Positions 36,491 to 44,885 are shown, counted from the stretch's first letter. The stretch is 64,000 nt of DNA from Paucidesulfovibrio gracilis DSM 16080 (GCF_900167125.1 NZ_FUYC01000001.1:1-64000); one strand, 5' to 3'. Made by a program: numbers and translations. The notes: generated from the letters alone by a model not told the origin.

Positions 36491-38344
36491 TCAGAAGCCC
36501 GGCAGATCGCCGAACCCCCTTAAGCTCCAGTACACAGCGGTAAGCAGAATCAGTACGATGTTGGCCACAAACCATGCGGGTACGCCCACACGGAGGTAGT
36601 CCTTTGGCTCCAGGTAGCCCGAAGCGTACACGATGGCGTTGGGCGGCGTACCGATGATCAGGCAGTAGGCAAAGGACGAGGCCACTGCCGTGGACATGGC
36701 CATGAAGGGCAGATACGTGGTACCCGGATGCACGATGCCGGCCATGTTCAACGTGATGGGACCGACCGCGGCTGCTGCGGGACCATCCGCCATGAGGTTG
36801 GTCAGCACAGCGGTGAGTCCGTTGGAAGTAAGCATCAGGGAGATGCCGCTGTCCATACCGAGCGGAGCCATGAAGTCCACCACGGACTGGGCCAGCCAAT
36901 AGGCCGCGCCTGTCTTATCCAGGGTGCGACCGAAGATGATCGCGCCCGCGTACAGCCAGACAACGCCCCAGTCCACCTTCTCCTGATAGTCCCGCCAGTT
37001 GACCACGCCGGCCAGCAGGTAGGCCACCGCACCGGCCACGGCGATAACGCCGATGCCTAGACGCACGGGATAGATGCCCATGTTGTAGAAGATCTTTTCC
37101 GTGAACCAGCCGTACACCATGACCAGGAAGATGATCAGCGCCCAGACCTGGTGCTTGTTCCAGCCGCCCATCTTGCCAATCTCGCTCTGGAGGTGACGCA
37201 TGGCCGGAGCCAGAGACGTGATTCTCGGCTTGAAGCGCCAGTTGACCAGCAGCCAGGTCAGGGGAATCATGATCAAGATGAAGGGGAAGCAGTAGGTGAC
37301 CCACTGGAAGTACCCGATATCGAATCCGAACATATCGGTGAGGTAGGTCATCATGATCACGTTTCGTGCGCCGCCCGAAGGAGCGCCCGGCCCACCGATG
37401 TTGCAGGCCATGGCAATGGCGATCATGAGCATTTTCGCCAGCTCCGGATCCTCGGGAATCTCATCGGTGAGGCTGTTCTGATACAGCAACATACCGATGG
37501 GCAGGAACATGGCGGCCAGGGCGTGGTCCGAAATGAACGCGGCCAGCGGGGCGATGATGACAAAAAAGATCAGCGTAATCCAACGGGCGTTGGGCACGGC
37601 CAACTTTTTGAACATCATCAGACAAACGCGCTTATCCACGCCGGTTTTGACAAATGCCGCGGCAAACATGAGAGAACCCATGATGAACCAGCAGGCGTCC
37701 GACCAATACAGTCCGGCCACGTCGCGCCGGGAGACCACACCCGTGAAAACCAGGATCAGGCCGATGCAGAAGGCTACGCCGGGCAGGGGCATGCATTCGG
37801 TAACAAAGCAGAAGACCACGAAGACCACCAGGGCGATGGCTACCTTGATCTCCCAACTCCCCTTATCCGCCTTGACCTGATCCTTATCCGACAATTCGTC
37901 ATAGTTGAGCCGGTGCATACGCAGATCAAACGCGCCTTTCAGCAACGCCTGGTACTGATCCGCGGTCACCTCGGTATCCACGTATTCCAGCGCCCGCTTA
38001 AGGTTGGCACCGTCAACGGGGATCTTATATTTTTTGCACCACTTGGCGTCACGCTTCAAAAAACGGTCTCTGGACATGGCGCCCATGCGCATGTTCTGTT
38101 CCATCATCTGACAGGTGACGAGCTGCCACTGCGCCAGGTTGGACGATTTCTCCTGGAACAGCTCCTGCGCCAGATACCCGACAACCGCCTTGGGTCCCAC
38201 CTGATACTGCATGCCCACTTTCTGCATGCTTTGCGGCGTGGGCAACAGCACGATGACCGCGAACAGGATGACCGGTATGATCAGCAGCTTCCAGTTTACG
38301 TACTTATCGTATCCTGTGGCTTTCTTCTTGGTGGATTCAGCCAT
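36491..38344 (-). CDS. DASS-family anion transporter with periplasmic insertion
   Basis: A 617-aa sodium-coupled anion transporter of the DASS/SLC13 family. The core has about 11-12 membrane segments with signatures CNIGGPGAPSGGARNVI, FISDHALAAMFLPIG, LTAVLTNLMADGPAAAA and IIGTPPNAIVYASGYL. After the first helix (about residues 19-37) comes an extra hydrophilic domain of about 125 residues (38-162) holding Cys residues (TCQMM, KWCKKYK) and predicted to be periplasmic, making the protein longer than typical members. Substrate is uncertain: sulfate or a di- or tricarboxylate fit the family. It lies in a sigma-54 operon with receivers and kinases, so its substrate is probably what the cluster senses. 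Confidence 0.9.
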   Translation of the reverse strand: MAESTKKKATGYDKYVNWKLLIIPVILFAVIVLLPTPQSMQKVGMQYQVGPKAVVGYLAQELFQEKSSNLAQWQLVTCQMMEQNMRMGAMSRDRFLKRDAKWCKKYKIPVDGANLKRALEYVDTEVTADQYQALLKGAFDLRMHRLNYDELSDKDQVKADKGSWEIKVAIALVVFVVFCFVTECMPLPGVAFCIGLILVFTGVVSRRDVAGLYWSDACWFIMGSLMFAAAFVKTGVDKRVCLMMFKKLAVPNARWITLIFFVIIAPLAAFISDHALAAMFLPIGMLLYQNSLTDEIPEDPELAKMLMIAIAMACNIGGPGAPSGGARNVIMMTYLTDMFGFDIGYFQWVTYCFPFILIMIPLTWLLVNWRFKPRITSLAPAMRHLQSEIGKMGGWNKHQVWALIIFLVMVYGWFTEKIFYNMGIYPVRLGIGVIAVAGAVAYLLAGVVNWRDYQEKVDWGVVWLYAGAIIFGRTLDKTGAAYWLAQSVVDFMAPLGMDSGISLMLTSNGLTAVLTNLMADGPAAAAVGPITLNMAGIVHPGTTYLPFMAMSTAVASSFAYCLIIGTPPNAIVYASGYLEPKDYLRVGVPAWFVANIVLILLTAVYWSLRGFGDLPGF

Positions 38345-38393
38345 TTCACACCTCTTGTCTTGGTTTGAGCTTCCGTGCGGACCACAACGGGCG

Positions 38394-39293
38394 TCAGTTC
38401 GCCAAAATGCGGCCTATTTCGAAAAACAGCTCCTGCTCCCGAACCACGCCCACGATCTTTCCATTCTTGGCCACGGCCAAACGCCTGGCCCGCTGGAAAT
38501 ACATGGTCTCGGCAATCTCCATCAGGTTGGTGGACGCATCCACTACGGGCGGCGTATCGGACATGATGTCCGCCACCTTCATGTCGGCGATTTCCTTAAT
38601 CCGGGATGTGAACAGCCCCTGCCAGAACATGGTGGAGTATTGCAGGCTGTCGGCCATTGACGGCTTGGGCGCGCTCAAATAAGGTGGCCGAGCGGCCGCT
38701 ATCAGATCCATGGGACTGAGAATACCGGTGAGGTCGCCTCCCTTGTCGAAGACGAGAATGGAGCGATGCCCGGTATCCATGATACGTTCCGTGGTGACCA
38801 GCTGCGTGCTCAGACTGCGCAGTTTATCCACGGCAGAACGAACGGTCTCGTCCTCGGTAATGGTCGTATAGTTGGTAAGCGGAATCATCACCTCTTCTGC
38901 CAACCGCTCCTGGTAGGATTCCTGCTTTGCCGCTGCCACGGCATCGCGAATCTTCGCGGAGAGCAAATCCACGTCGCAGGGCTTGGTCAAATAGTCCTGC
39001 GCGCCGGAGTCCAGCGCCTCCTTGGCGCTGGGCAGCGCTCCGTGTCCCGTGAGCATGATCACCGGCACGTCCGCGTCGATCTCCCGGATTTTCCGCAAGG
39101 TCTCGTGTCCGTCCATGCCCTCCATTTTGATATCGAGAACCACCACATCGGGTTTCTCGACCATCATTTCCAAGGCCTGTTCGCCGCTGGCGGCCATGAC
39201 GGTGTCGTACCCCTTGCGCTCCAAAATCTTGGCCGTGGTGGTGCGAAACCGCTCCTCATCATCAACCATCAACACTTTTATATTGATTGACAT
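38394..39293 (-). CDS. Response regulator with CBS-pair output (REC-2)
   Basis: A 299-aa protein: receiver at 1-122 (DDE 11-13, Asp54 in VVLDIKMEGMDG, Thr in MLTGHGA, Lys in LTKPCDV), then two CBS motifs at about 135-299 (EEVMIPLTNYTTITEDETV and GHRSILVFDKGGDLTGILSPMDLI; VADIMSDTPPVVDASTNLMEI and RARRLAVAKNGKIVGVVREQEL). CBS pairs bind adenine nucleotides, so the output may be set by energy charge. The ATG at 39293 has AGGAGG upstream; the longer frame overlaps the preceding receiver. 49 nt ahead of the DASS gene, suggesting control of transport at protein level (inference). Confidence 0.92.
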   Translation of the reverse strand: MSINIKVLMVDDEERFRTTTAKILERKGYDTVMAASGEQALEMMVEKPDVVVLDIKMEGMDGHETLRKIREIDADVPVIMLTGHGALPSAKEALDSGAQDYLTKPCDVDLLSAKIRDAVAAAKQESYQERLAEEVMIPLTNYTTITEDETVRSAVDKLRSLSTQLVTTERIMDTGHRSILVFDKGGDLTGILSPMDLIAAARPPYLSAPKPSMADSLQYSTMFWQGLFTSRIKEIADMKVADIMSDTPPVVDASTNLMEIAETMYFQRARRLAVAKNGKIVGVVREQELFFEIGRILAN

Positions 39294-39312
39294 TTCTACC
39301 TCCTTTTGGGCG

Positions 39313-39729
39313 TCAATCTCCTCTGACGACATTCCGACTCCTGGCTAAGCAGATTTTCTCCTCGAGTTTCTTCCTCCTTTCAAACGCCTCTTCCGACTTG
39401 CCGAGCAGGCTCTTCATGCTCACCGGTTTGATCAGATAATCAGCAGCACCAAGCCGGATTCCTTCCACCGCGGCTTCCAGCGAGGCGTGCCCCGTGAGCA
39501 TGATGACCTCGATCATGGGGTTGATCTTTTTGATCTCCTTCAAGACCTTCAGGCCATCCATACCCGGCATTTTGATATCCAAAAAAACGACATGAACCGT
39601 CTCGCTCTCCAAAAGACGCAACGCGTCTTCACCGCTGGATGCGGTGAGAACGTCGATCCCGATCTTGGAGAACAACTTCTTCGTTGTGTAGAGGAGGCGC
39701 TGTTCGTCATCGACAATCATGATTTTCAT
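39313..39729 (-). CDS. Single-domain response regulator (REC-1), first gene of sigma-54 operon
   Basis: A 138-aa receiver: DDE at 7-9, Asp51 in VFLDIKMPGMDG, Thr in MLTGHAS, Lys in LIKPVSM, and a basic C-terminal helix. No output domain. The start is ATG 39729 (MKIMIVDDEQ); codons upstream lie in the promoter leader. It is the first gene after the sigma-54 promoter at 39841-39856 and the likely partner of the kinase at 40052-41794. Confidence 0.92.
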   Translation of the reverse strand: MKIMIVDDEQRLLYTTKKLFSKIGIDVLTASSGEDALRLLESETVHVVFLDIKMPGMDGLKVLKEIKKINPMIEVIMLTGHASLEAAVEGIRLGAADYLIKPVSMKSLLGKSEEAFERRKKLEEKICLARSRNVVRGD

Positions 39730-39840
39730 GGCGACTCTTCTTGCCCTTTCCTGTTCGTTGCGTTTACGGACGGCCCCCGCGGGCTTTCGTCCCGGGCCGT
39801 TTCGCAAATCCTCTGGCCCCTCCGACATTTCCTCTTCCAA

Positions 39841-39856
39841 AGCAATCCATGTGCCA
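39841..39856 (-). promoter_or_regulatory. Sigma-54 promoter of the signalling-transport operon
   Basis: On the minus strand this is TGGCAC-N5-TTGCT, a perfect -24/-12 match. Transcription would begin near 39829, about 100 nt before REC-1, and could run through eleven genes to 29078. Confidence 0.88.
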
Positions 39857-39870
39857 CAATATTCGGTCAT

Positions 39871-39933
39871 TATTTAAACTAGTTAAATACAAAAATCGCG
39901 CATGCGCGATACGCCTTACCCCCCTTGCGCGAT
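39871..39933. promoter_or_regulatory. Likely enhancer sites (UAS) for the sigma-54 promoter
   Basis: ATCGCGCA-TGCGCGAT is a perfect 16-bp palindrome at 39895-39910, centred about 73 nt upstream of the predicted start. A second copy of the half site TGCGCGAT lies at 39926-39933, 23 nt away. Between palindrome and promoter is TATTTAA-N5-TTAAATA (39871-39889), an AT-rich inverted repeat suited to DNA bending. GCGCGAT occurs again at 42048-42054, upstream of the other sigma-54 promoter of the cluster. Confidence 0.6.
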
Positions 39934-39966
39934 CAACGTGCAGCCCGCGGACTCCGTGCGGACACC

Positions 39967-39995
39967 AAAAAGCCCGCCTCCTTTCGGAAGCGGGC
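39967..39995 (-). terminator. Terminator after the dCache sensor kinase
   Basis: On the minus strand a 10-bp GC-rich stem (GCCCGCTTCC with one G-U pair) closes on a GAAA tetraloop and is followed by T5. It lies 57-85 nt past the kinase stop, ending that transcript before the operon promoter. Confidence 0.88.
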
Positions 39996-40051
39996 CAATT
40001 CAACGGGTCTCCCCCCTGCCGGGGTAAGAACCCTTCCTAGGTGATTTACGT

Positions 40052-41794
40052 TCACCCCTTTTGTGGCCGGGGCAGACGAACCGTAAACCGGGTTCCCCGT
40101 CCTGGCTGACTTCGTACATCCATATTGCCGCCCATGCGTCCCACAATACCGTGGCAAACGCTCAAGCCCAATCCTGTTCCTTTTCCCACTGGCTTTGTGG
40201 TGAAAAACGGCGCAAAGATCCGTTCCATATTTTCCGGGCTGATGCCGCACCCATTGTCCCGGACTTCTATGTCCACCATTCCTTTTTCTCCAGGACCGCA
40301 AAGCACAACGACCTTGCCGCCCCCGTCGGGATGATGCTCCTCCACCGCATGCAGGGCGTTATTCAGCAGGTTGAGCACCACTTGCTGCAATTGTCCGGGA
40401 TCGGCCCGTACAAACACGGGATGGGGAGGCGTTTCCAGTTCCAATGCAATGCCGCGCACGGCCGCCTTTTCCTCTACCATGCCCAGCACCTCGGGCAGAT
40501 ACGCCCGCAGTTCCACATCCTGAACCACGGAGTCGCCCTGCCGCCCGAATTGCAAAATGGATTGCGTGATTTTTGCGCAACGGCTAATCTGCAACCGCAG
40601 CTGCTCCATGGACGTTCGCACTTCCGCGCAATCCTCTCCTTCCTGCAGCGTCCCTTTTTCCACCATGTCGGTCATGACCATTTCCATATAGGAAAGGTCG
40701 CTTTTCATGACTTGCAGCGGATTGTTGATCTCGTGAGCGATGCCCGTGGTCATTTCCCCTATTTCCGCCAGACGGGCCGCCCTGTAGAGATGATCGCGCA
40801 GCCCTTCTTTTTCATGAAATACCCTGGTGAGCGCCAGCTCCAGGCGACCACTGATGGTGAAGGCCAACACCGAGATGATCAGGCCGCCCAGCAAAAAAAT
40901 AGCAGCGATCCAACTGGCGGCCTCCTGCAAGTGCGCAAAAGCATCATTTTTTTCCTGCCGGGCCACGAGCAGCCACTTCCCGTTGTTAATCCAGGCCGCA
41001 CAATACAAATAGTCCGTGCCGTCTTCTCCCGCAGCCTCCAGCACATGAATCCCCCGGCCGGGATGCAACGCCTGCTCCGGCACCCGCGCCTGGCTGAGCA
41101 GGGCCGCACCACTGCGCGGTTCTGTTTGGTAACGCCCATGGGCATCCAGAATCCACGCTTCACCAGTGGATCCCATGCGAATACGCTCCACCATTCCGGA
41201 GAATTCATGTGGATCCATGGTGGCGCGCAATACGGCTGTCTGCTCCCCGACTTTTCGGGCCACGGCCACCACAAAGTGCGGCTCATTCCGGTATCCGAGA
41301 AATACGTCGCTGATGTGAACGCCCTTGGTGAGCGTGGCCTGAAACCACTCGGCCTGCGAGTAGTCCTTTCCTGCCAGGGAATGCGGCCCGGCATACGCCA
41401 CCTGCCGCCCCTGCTCGTCAATATACCCCAAATCCACAAAGGCCCGGCAACTCCGCCGCAGCCACTGCAAGCGGTCGGTAAGCACATCGGTATCGGCAAG
41501 TTCTCCATGTGCCTCGAAATCCAGGAGCAGTTCCAAATCGGCACGGCGCTCCCGTAAATATGTTTCGATCATTCGCCCATGGTCCTCTACGATACGTCGC
41601 ATGGTCTCCATGGATCCCGTGCGGACAGCATTTGTATACGCGGCATGTCCCACAACGAGGACAAACAAAAACGGCGTCAGCGTTGCCACCCCAAGTGCCA
41701 CCAATAATTTGCGCCGCATCCCCTGAAACGGATTTGGTTCCAGACCAATGGCCGGATCTGCGGTATCCCGGCTTTTGCCCTTATTCCTACTCAT
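40052..41794 (-). CDS. dCache sensor histidine kinase under sigma-54 control
   Basis: A 580-aa membrane kinase: a basic N-terminus, a first helix (LLVALGVATLTPFLFVLVVG, about 30-52), a periplasmic double Cache domain (VAYAGPHSLAGKDY, then ISDVFLGYRNEPHFVVAV), a second helix (AAIFLLGGLIISVLAF), HisKA with His354 in MTTGIAHEINNPLQVM, and HATPase (LLNNALHAVEE, DNGCGIS, FAPFFTTKPVGKGTGLGL). I chose the ATG at 41794, with GGGGGAAG upstream; a GTG four codons earlier is possible. The sensor is paralogous to that at 30883-32520. It is transcribed from its own sigma-54 promoter, divergent to the activator gene. Confidence 0.94.
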   Translation of the reverse strand: MSRNKGKSRDTADPAIGLEPNPFQGMRRKLLVALGVATLTPFLFVLVVGHAAYTNAVRTGSMETMRRIVEDHGRMIETYLRERRADLELLLDFEAHGELADTDVLTDRLQWLRRSCRAFVDLGYIDEQGRQVAYAGPHSLAGKDYSQAEWFQATLTKGVHISDVFLGYRNEPHFVVAVARKVGEQTAVLRATMDPHEFSGMVERIRMGSTGEAWILDAHGRYQTEPRSGAALLSQARVPEQALHPGRGIHVLEAAGEDGTDYLYCAAWINNGKWLLVARQEKNDAFAHLQEAASWIAAIFLLGGLIISVLAFTISGRLELALTRVFHEKEGLRDHLYRAARLAEIGEMTTGIAHEINNPLQVMKSDLSYMEMVMTDMVEKGTLQEGEDCAEVRTSMEQLRLQISRCAKITQSILQFGRQGDSVVQDVELRAYLPEVLGMVEEKAAVRGIALELETPPHPVFVRADPGQLQQVVLNLLNNALHAVEEHHPDGGGKVVVLCGPGEKGMVDIEVRDNGCGISPENMERIFAPFFTTKPVGKGTGLGLSVCHGIVGRMGGNMDVRSQPGRGTRFTVRLPRPQKG

Positions 41795-41932
41795 CACTTC
41801 CCCCACATACCTATGGCACCGCCCTGCCTGCCCGTCCGCACTATGCAGCCGGAAACCAACTCATCCAACGCCCTGAACATGGCGAGATCCGCATTTTTTT
41901 TTCGCAAAATCTCTTCAAAGCGGTGCCGCTTT

Positions 41933-41946
41933 TGCATGATCATGCA
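41933..41946. repeat. Perfect 14-bp palindrome beside a sigma-54 promoter
   Basis: TGCATGA-TCATGCA is a perfect palindrome that abuts the -12 element at 41946-41961 and covers the predicted start of the kinase transcript. A repressor or second regulator site is possible. Confidence 0.5.
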
Positions 41947-41961
41947 GCAATGCCCATGCCA
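41946..41961 (-). promoter_or_regulatory. Sigma-54 promoter of the sensor kinase gene
   Basis: On the minus strand TGGCAT-N5-TTGCT, one mismatch from consensus, with GG and GC correctly spaced. The start would be near 41934, giving a leader of about 140 nt. A GCGCGAT site lies about 110 nt upstream at 42048-42054, inside the leader of the divergent activator gene. Confidence 0.7.
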
Positions 41962-42086
41962 TTGCGCTTTCTCATTGACGGACCGCTCACCTGGGGATAA
42001 CGAAAAAAAGAAACATCTTTATTTATAGATAACTATGCTGACTTTTGGCGCGATTTACCAACACGCGTCCTTTTGGGGAGAAACTC

Positions 42087-44792
42087 ATGACCGAGCATTC
42101 CGACGCTGCCGCAACGCGATCCTGGCGCTCTATTACGCAACTGTTTCATGCTCTGGGACTCAAGGCCAAACTGCTCATTACCATTCTTCCGTTTCTGGCC
42201 ATCATTCTCGCGGGAACAGGGTACGCTATGTACAAGGTTTCCACGGAATACATGGATATCGCGCTGGAGCGCAACGTACGCATCCGCGATCTGGCCCTGG
42301 CCCATGCCGTGGAAGACCATCTGGATCAATGCCGGCGGGATCTCCTGCTGCTTTCCCGTCTTTCCCTGACGCCGGAAAGCATGCCCGCCGCCTTTGCCGC
42401 CCTGCAGGAATCCAGCTCCATCGACTATTGCGAGTTCGGCTACATCGCGCCCAATGCCGGGCAACACATTTTTTTCGTGACGCATGCCGGTGAACCGCAT
42501 CCCGTTCCCGGAGCGGCCATTGCCGACATACGGCCCAGCCCGTTTCGCCATCTGGATGACCTGCCGCCCTTGCGCAACGGAGAGGTGCATCCCTCCCCTA
42601 TTCTGGACGTGGAATATCCTCTGCCTCTGCCACAAAATACAGGCCACAGGGTGGGCGAACGCATCATTCGATTCACCACGCCGTTCACGGCAAAGGGTTC
42701 CACCAGTCCGGGACACCTTTGTCTGGGCATCCGCGCCAGGGATCTGCGCAATCTGCTCTCCCTCTACAATTCGCGGCGGTCCCCCATCTGGGGCTATCCC
42801 CGCTCCGATGAAGTGCGGTTCAGCTACCTGTTTGATCCCACAGGATGGATACTCTTTCAATCCGACCAGTTGGACAAACCAAACGCAGAGTTGGGCACTT
42901 TTCTGGCCCGGTCCGGGTACACGGGAACCCTGGGCAGACCCGGCCTGCCGTGCGCATTTCGCCCGGGTACGGCTCACGCCGATTATTGGAACATGGTCAT
43001 GGATGCCGCCGAAGGGCGTGACGGCATTCTCCGCCTGCGTGACGACGGCCATACCTCCAAAGAAGTCAACAGCTATTACCTTTCCTGGGCACCCATCCGG
43101 TTCCGAATGTCGCCGAACAAACCGCCCATGGTCTACGCGGGTGCCACATTCGTGGACCGCAGCCGGCTCACGGTCACGGCAGGCTACGAATACATCGACG
43201 TCATGCTGCTCATCACCCTGGGCAGCACGCTGCTGCTTTCCCTGCTGGTCTACCTCATGAGCCGACTGTCCATGGGTCCAATTTACCGACTCACCAAGGC
43301 CGTGTCCGCCATGCAGACGTCCGGGCGTCTCCAACGCCTGACTCTGCCGGAATCCGGATATGAGACCGGCCGCCTCCAAGCCGCCATCAACGGGATGATC
43401 GACCGCGTCCGGGACCAGATGGAACAAATCCGCCAACGCGACGAAGCCATTGAACACGTCAACCTCAAGGAACCGGCCCGCCTGGAGGGGGACACGGCCC
43501 TGCTTGAAGAGGTTCTCCAGGGCGACATGCCCGACATCGTGGGCGTGGGACCGCGCATGGCCTTGTTCAAGTCCGACATTGCACGGGCCGCCCAGGTGGA
43601 TGTGGACGTATTGGTCATGGGCGAAACAGGCACAGGCAAACAATTGGTGGCCGAAGCCGTCCACCGTCAAAGCCGACGGGCCGAGCGACCATTCATCTCC
43701 ATCAACTGCGGGGCGCTGGATGAGAACCTGCTTCTGGACGCCCTGTTCGGCCACGTCAAAGGCGCATTCAGCGAAGCGCGATCCGACCGCAAGGGAGCAT
43801 TCCAGGAAGCGGACGGCGGCACCTTGTTTCTGGATGAAATCCAGTCCGCATCCGCCAAGGTCCAACAAGCGCTGCTGCGCGCCATTGCCATGCGCAAAAT
43901 CAAACCCCTGGGGCGCGACATGGAAGTGGATGTGGACGTACGGCTCATTTGCGCCACCAACGCGAACCTCGCCCAGATGATTCAGGACGGAGACTTCCGG
44001 GAAGACCTGTACTATCGCCTGAAGGTTCTCACCATTCAGACGCCCCCGCTGCGGGAACATCCGGAGAGCATCCCCCTGCTGGCCCTGCACTATCTTCGCC
44101 AGGCCGAACTGCTGGTAAACCGCTCGGGCATGAGCCTGAGCAAGGGGGCCGTGCGCAAAATGACGGGCTACCACTGGCCGGGCAACATTCGCGAACTCAT
44201 CAACAGCATCACCCGGGCCGCGGTCATGGCGGAAACAGAGGTCATCCAGGCAGAAGAAATCAAGCTCGAAATCGAGGGTCTTCGGTACGTTTCCCCCTTG
44301 GATCAGGACGCCATCGGCGGCTGCGGCCCATGCGATGATCCCAGTGGTCAGGAAGCAACCCCGCTGGACGAAACCAATACCACGCCACCCGGCCAGGACG
44401 ATTCGATTCCTGGTCCGGAATCATCCTCGGAAGCCCGGGTCCAATCCGGCGATGCATCCGTGGACTCCACAAAACAGCCGGATATCCCTCCGAAAGAACG
44501 GCATAAATCCGTCCCGACACGCTCCCGGTCGGATGCTCCCAAGCCCACGCCGCCCATCTCCGACGGACCGCCGGAACTCAATCGGCGGCAAAAGCGCGCC
44601 CTACCCGTTATCCGCAAGCGAGGAGTGGTCAGCCGAAACGACTATCAGAGCATTGTCGGCGGAAAACTGGCGTCGCGCACGGCCATTTACGATTTGCAGG
44701 ACATGGTCAAAAAAGGATTACTTATCAAGGAGGGCCGGGGTCCGGCCACGCGTTATGTGGTCAACCCCAAGGCGCGCCGTCTCAACGATTGA
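42087..44792 (+). CDS. Membrane-bound sigma-54 activator with winged-helix C-terminus
   Basis: A 901-aa one-protein sensor-regulator. A first helix (about 29-49), a periplasmic Cache-like sensor (50-370), a second helix (about 371-391) and a HAMP-like segment precede the AAA+ domain (about 490-730): Walker A GETGTGKQLVAEAVH near 512, Walker B GGTLFLDEI, sensor RLICATN and arginine-finger region REDLYYRL. The sigma-54-contacting loop, normally GAFTGA, is GAFSEA (from about residue 559). A low-complexity linker (about 745-830) leads to a winged helix-turn-helix (LNRRQKRALPVI, SRTAIYDLQDMVKKGLLIKEG) instead of the usual Fis helix. The ATG at 42087 has GGGGAG upstream. It diverges from two sigma-54 transcription units, so it is their likely activator. 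Confidence 0.92.
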   Translation: MTEHSDAAATRSWRSITQLFHALGLKAKLLITILPFLAIILAGTGYAMYKVSTEYMDIALERNVRIRDLALAHAVEDHLDQCRRDLLLLSRLSLTPESMPAAFAALQESSSIDYCEFGYIAPNAGQHIFFVTHAGEPHPVPGAAIADIRPSPFRHLDDLPPLRNGEVHPSPILDVEYPLPLPQNTGHRVGERIIRFTTPFTAKGSTSPGHLCLGIRARDLRNLLSLYNSRRSPIWGYPRSDEVRFSYLFDPTGWILFQSDQLDKPNAELGTFLARSGYTGTLGRPGLPCAFRPGTAHADYWNMVMDAAEGRDGILRLRDDGHTSKEVNSYYLSWAPIRFRMSPNKPPMVYAGATFVDRSRLTVTAGYEYIDVMLLITLGSTLLLSLLVYLMSRLSMGPIYRLTKAVSAMQTSGRLQRLTLPESGYETGRLQAAINGMIDRVRDQMEQIRQRDEAIEHVNLKEPARLEGDTALLEEVLQGDMPDIVGVGPRMALFKSDIARAAQVDVDVLVMGETGTGKQLVAEAVHRQSRRAERPFISINCGALDENLLLDALFGHVKGAFSEARSDRKGAFQEADGGTLFLDEIQSASAKVQQALLRAIAMRKIKPLGRDMEVDVDVRLICATNANLAQMIQDGDFREDLYYRLKVLTIQTPPLREHPESIPLLALHYLRQAELLVNRSGMSLSKGAVRKMTGYHWPGNIRELINSITRAAVMAETEVIQAEEIKLEIEGLRYVSPLDQDAIGGCGPCDDPSGQEATPLDETNTTPPGQDDSIPGPESSSEARVQSGDASVDSTKQPDIPPKERHKSVPTRSRSDAPKPTPPISDGPPELNRRQKRALPVIRKRGVVSRNDYQSIVGGKLASRTAIYDLQDMVKKGLLIKEGRGPATRYVVNPKARRLND

Positions 44793-44808
44793 TTTCGAAT
44801 CGGGTAAT

Positions 44809-44849
44809 AAAAAACCCGCCGTCCCCGCATACAGTGAGGGCGGCGGGTT
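44809..44849 (-). terminator. Terminator of proA
   Basis: On the minus strand AACCCGCCG and CGGCGGGTT arms form a strong stem followed by T6. It lies 37-77 nt past the proA stop, in the gap convergent with the activator gene. Confidence 0.85.
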
Positions 44850-44885
44850 GTCGCGCCCTTCAGCGCGGGCGGAATCGATACTCCG

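Larger units (their letters stand above)
39730..40051. other. Regulatory region between sensor kinase and signalling operon
   Basis: No gene is seen in these 322 nt. Reading in the direction of transcription it holds the kinase terminator (39967-39995), a half site TGCGCGAT (39926-39933), a 16-bp palindrome (39895-39910), an AT-rich inverted repeat (39871-39889), a perfect sigma-54 -24/-12 element (39841-39856) and a leader of about 100 nt to REC-1. Confidence 0.8.

Noticed and set aside
42033-44174. 713-codon frame opposite the sigma-54 activator
   Set aside because: Antisense shadow; the plus-strand frame has clear AAA+ motifs and a proper ribosome site.
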